This document shows positions 5,514-6,603 of a DNA stretch of 6,603 bases, piece after piece; position 1 is the stretch's first letter, and each line of letters starts with the position of its first letter. The DNA comes from JAGMCJ01 sp046761005 (GTDB taxonomy: Archaea > Thermoplasmatota > Thermoplasmata > RBG-16-68-12 > JAGMCJ01). A program made the position numbers and the translations under genes. The notes under the pieces are model-generated. The model was not told where the DNA came from. It did no database searches and saw only the letters and a list, made by a program, of their open reading frames with translations. The stretch spans positions 1 to 6,603 of the forward strand of contig JBHIFI010000080.1 of NCBI GenBank assembly GCA_046761005.1, given 5' to 3'.

Positions 5514-6603
5514 ATGAAAAAGTCGAGCCTGATATGCAGGAGGGCATTTTCAATTTTCTTTGTTTTGACATTTGTATTTTTGCCATTCCTGGGTTCTGCA
5601 ACCGCCGATGGGGTTATCTTTGGAAAGCGGGACGCAGTGTTCTACCTGGACCAAGATTCGCAATATGCGGTGATACACTACGCCAATGGCATCCAAAGAA
5701 TGCTTTTGTCCGTGAGCTTTCCCTGGCAGCAGTCCAGCAACACAGCTTGGATATTCCCCCTCCCTTCCGACCCGCAGAGCATAAGAGTCCGTATCGTCGA
5801 CGGTGCCCCAGAATTTGGTGGAACAAACATAATAGAGGAGGCTATGGAGGACGTCGAGAACGCACTACCGGTTTTCGCTGTCTCATATCCGCTTTCAGCA
5901 GTTATACCTTGGCCCTTGACCCTGATTACCTACTACGGAACAACAGGCCTGATCGGTGGAACTACCGCCGGTACAACAGTCCATAAGCATCTGGAAATGT
6001 ACGGCTTAGTGGTTGAAGTCATATCTGCCACCGAAGGCGTGAGCATATACAACTACCTAACAGATAAGGGTCTTGAGATCTCTGAGGGCATCATTCCTCA
6101 ATTGGACGACTATGTCGAAGCGAACTACTCTTTTGTGGTGACCTGGATAAAAGAATCAGGAACTACGCTCAGGGAACCAGGTGTCATAGTTGAGTTTCCT
6201 ACTGAAGAGATATTCTATCCGTGGATGTTGACAAGCATCTATGGTAATGATATCATCCCAATGGAAATACTGATTGTAGGGCATGTATCGCCAAGAATAT
6301 ACGATGAGATTAGACCATATGTTGATGTGACATACTGGCGTGGCTGGGTTTCTCACGTGGAACAAGACATGTCATTCGTGTTACAGGACTTCGTTCGAAG
6401 CATAAGACATCGTTGGGATGGCTCATTCACAGCAATAGAGCTGTCAGCACCCTCCAGCACCTTCGTGGACGACCTATGGATCAAGATGGAAGTACCTGAG
6501 AAGGTGATACGCGCAGAGGTCATTCACAGACTTATTGGCGGGCCAGGCCTAATTCTCACGTTCTTAATCTTGTTTGTAATCGCGTCCCCCCTTATTGGCC
6601 TGG
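5514..6603 (+). CDS. Exported, membrane-anchored protein, DUF2330-like (partial, runs off right edge)
   Basis: The ATG at 5514 follows GGAGG by 5 bases, and the frame then stays open for 363 codons to the window edge. Residues 1-32 form a clear signal peptide: basic KKSSLICRR, a hydrophobic core FSIFFVLTFVFLPFLG, and a small-residue cleavage region near SATA-DG. The mature part has DAVFYLDQDSQYAVIHYANG (40-59), then QRMLLSVSFPW and the motif AWIFPLPSDP (78-87). Later come VEFPTEEIFYPWMLTSIY (226-243) and EILIVGHVSPR (251-261). This order resembles DUF2330-type proteins of unknown function, as far as I recall that family; the match is by pattern only. A second hydrophobic segment, GLILTFLILFVIASPLIGL (345-363), is cut by the window edge and is probably a membrane anchor leaving most of the protein outside. 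The moderately hydrophobic stretch 123-150 might associate with membrane. No enzyme motif is seen. Confidence 0.85.
   Translation, partial: MKKSSLICRRAFSIFFVLTFVFLPFLGSATADGVIFGKRDAVFYLDQDSQYAVIHYANGIQRMLLSVSFPWQQSSNTAWIFPLPSDPQSIRVRIVDGAPEFGGTNIIEEAMEDVENALPVFAVSYPLSAVIPWPLTLITYYGTTGLIGGTTAGTTVHKHLEMYGLVVEVISATEGVSIYNYLTDKGLEISEGIIPQLDDYVEANYSFVVTWIKESGTTLREPGVIVEFPTEEIFYPWMLTSIYGNDIIPMEILIVGHVSPRIYDEIRPYVDVTYWRGWVSHVEQDMSFVLQDFVRSIRHRWDGSFTAIELSAPSSTFVDDLWIKMEVPEKVIRAEVIHRLIGGPGLILTFLILFVIASPLIGL

Noticed and set aside
5212..5601. Minus-strand 129-codon ORF as one intact gene
   Set aside because: It begins inside the coding start of the exported protein on the opposite strand and lacks a ribosome site; only its middle shows any pattern, noted as possible decay.
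5534..5986. Plus-strand 150-codon ORF
   Set aside because: It overlaps the signal peptide and first domain of the DUF2330-like gene in another frame; its Arg/Trp/Pro-rich composition is that of a shadow, and the main gene has the ribosome site.
1..6603. CRISPR array, tRNA, rRNA, insertion sequence or phage genes
   Set aside because: No regularly spaced direct repeats, cloverleaf-like segments, transposase motifs or terminal repeats were found on reading.

Overview
The window most resembles an archaeal chromosome segment, probably euryarchaeal and possibly of the Thermoplasmatota lineage, although the lineage is a weak inference. The reasons are TATA-like boxes about 25 bases upstream of apparently leaderless starts (2561-2567 and 4644-4651), strong GGAGG-type ribosome sites at other genes, frequent ATA and AGA/AGG codons, and gene types common in archaeal genomes. 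I see no tRNA, rRNA, CRISPR array, insertion sequence or attachment site.

Left part (1-2539, minus strand): a large STAND-type signalling ATPase split over two reading frames. The upstream ORF (1382-2539) carries an N-terminal winged helix-turn-helix and a P-loop NTPase domain. The downstream frame opens at 1380 and stays open for 460 codons to the window edge; it carries the winged-helix subdomain that normally follows the NTPase, then at least eight TPR repeats. A GGGAGG ribosome site and a GTG start sit exactly at the break. This is either a translationally coupled two-gene version of a normally single protein, or a one-base frameshift.

Middle (2540-4395): a short control region with a TATA box and a near-palindrome is followed by a small unassigned plus-strand gene (2671-2901). 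A HEAT-like repeat gene (2983-3500, minus strand) is broken by a one-base shift near 3268-3280. An intact aldo/keto reductase gene (3538-4374, minus strand) ends in a 9-bp perfect hairpin and may be co-transcribed with the HEAT-like gene 37 bases downstream.

Right part (4396-6603): a minus-strand hydrophobic ORF remnant, a SET-domain lysine methyltransferase gene (4674-5204, plus strand) with a well-placed TATA box, a 309-base stretch without a convincing gene (5205-5513), and the first 363 codons of an exported, membrane-anchored protein resembling DUF2330 proteins that runs off the right edge.

Apart from the two halves of the STAND protein and the possible aldo/keto reductase/HEAT operon, the genes show no evident shared pathway. 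The most notable feature is the split or broken state of two of the six substantial genes, which could be biological or could come from sequence errors.
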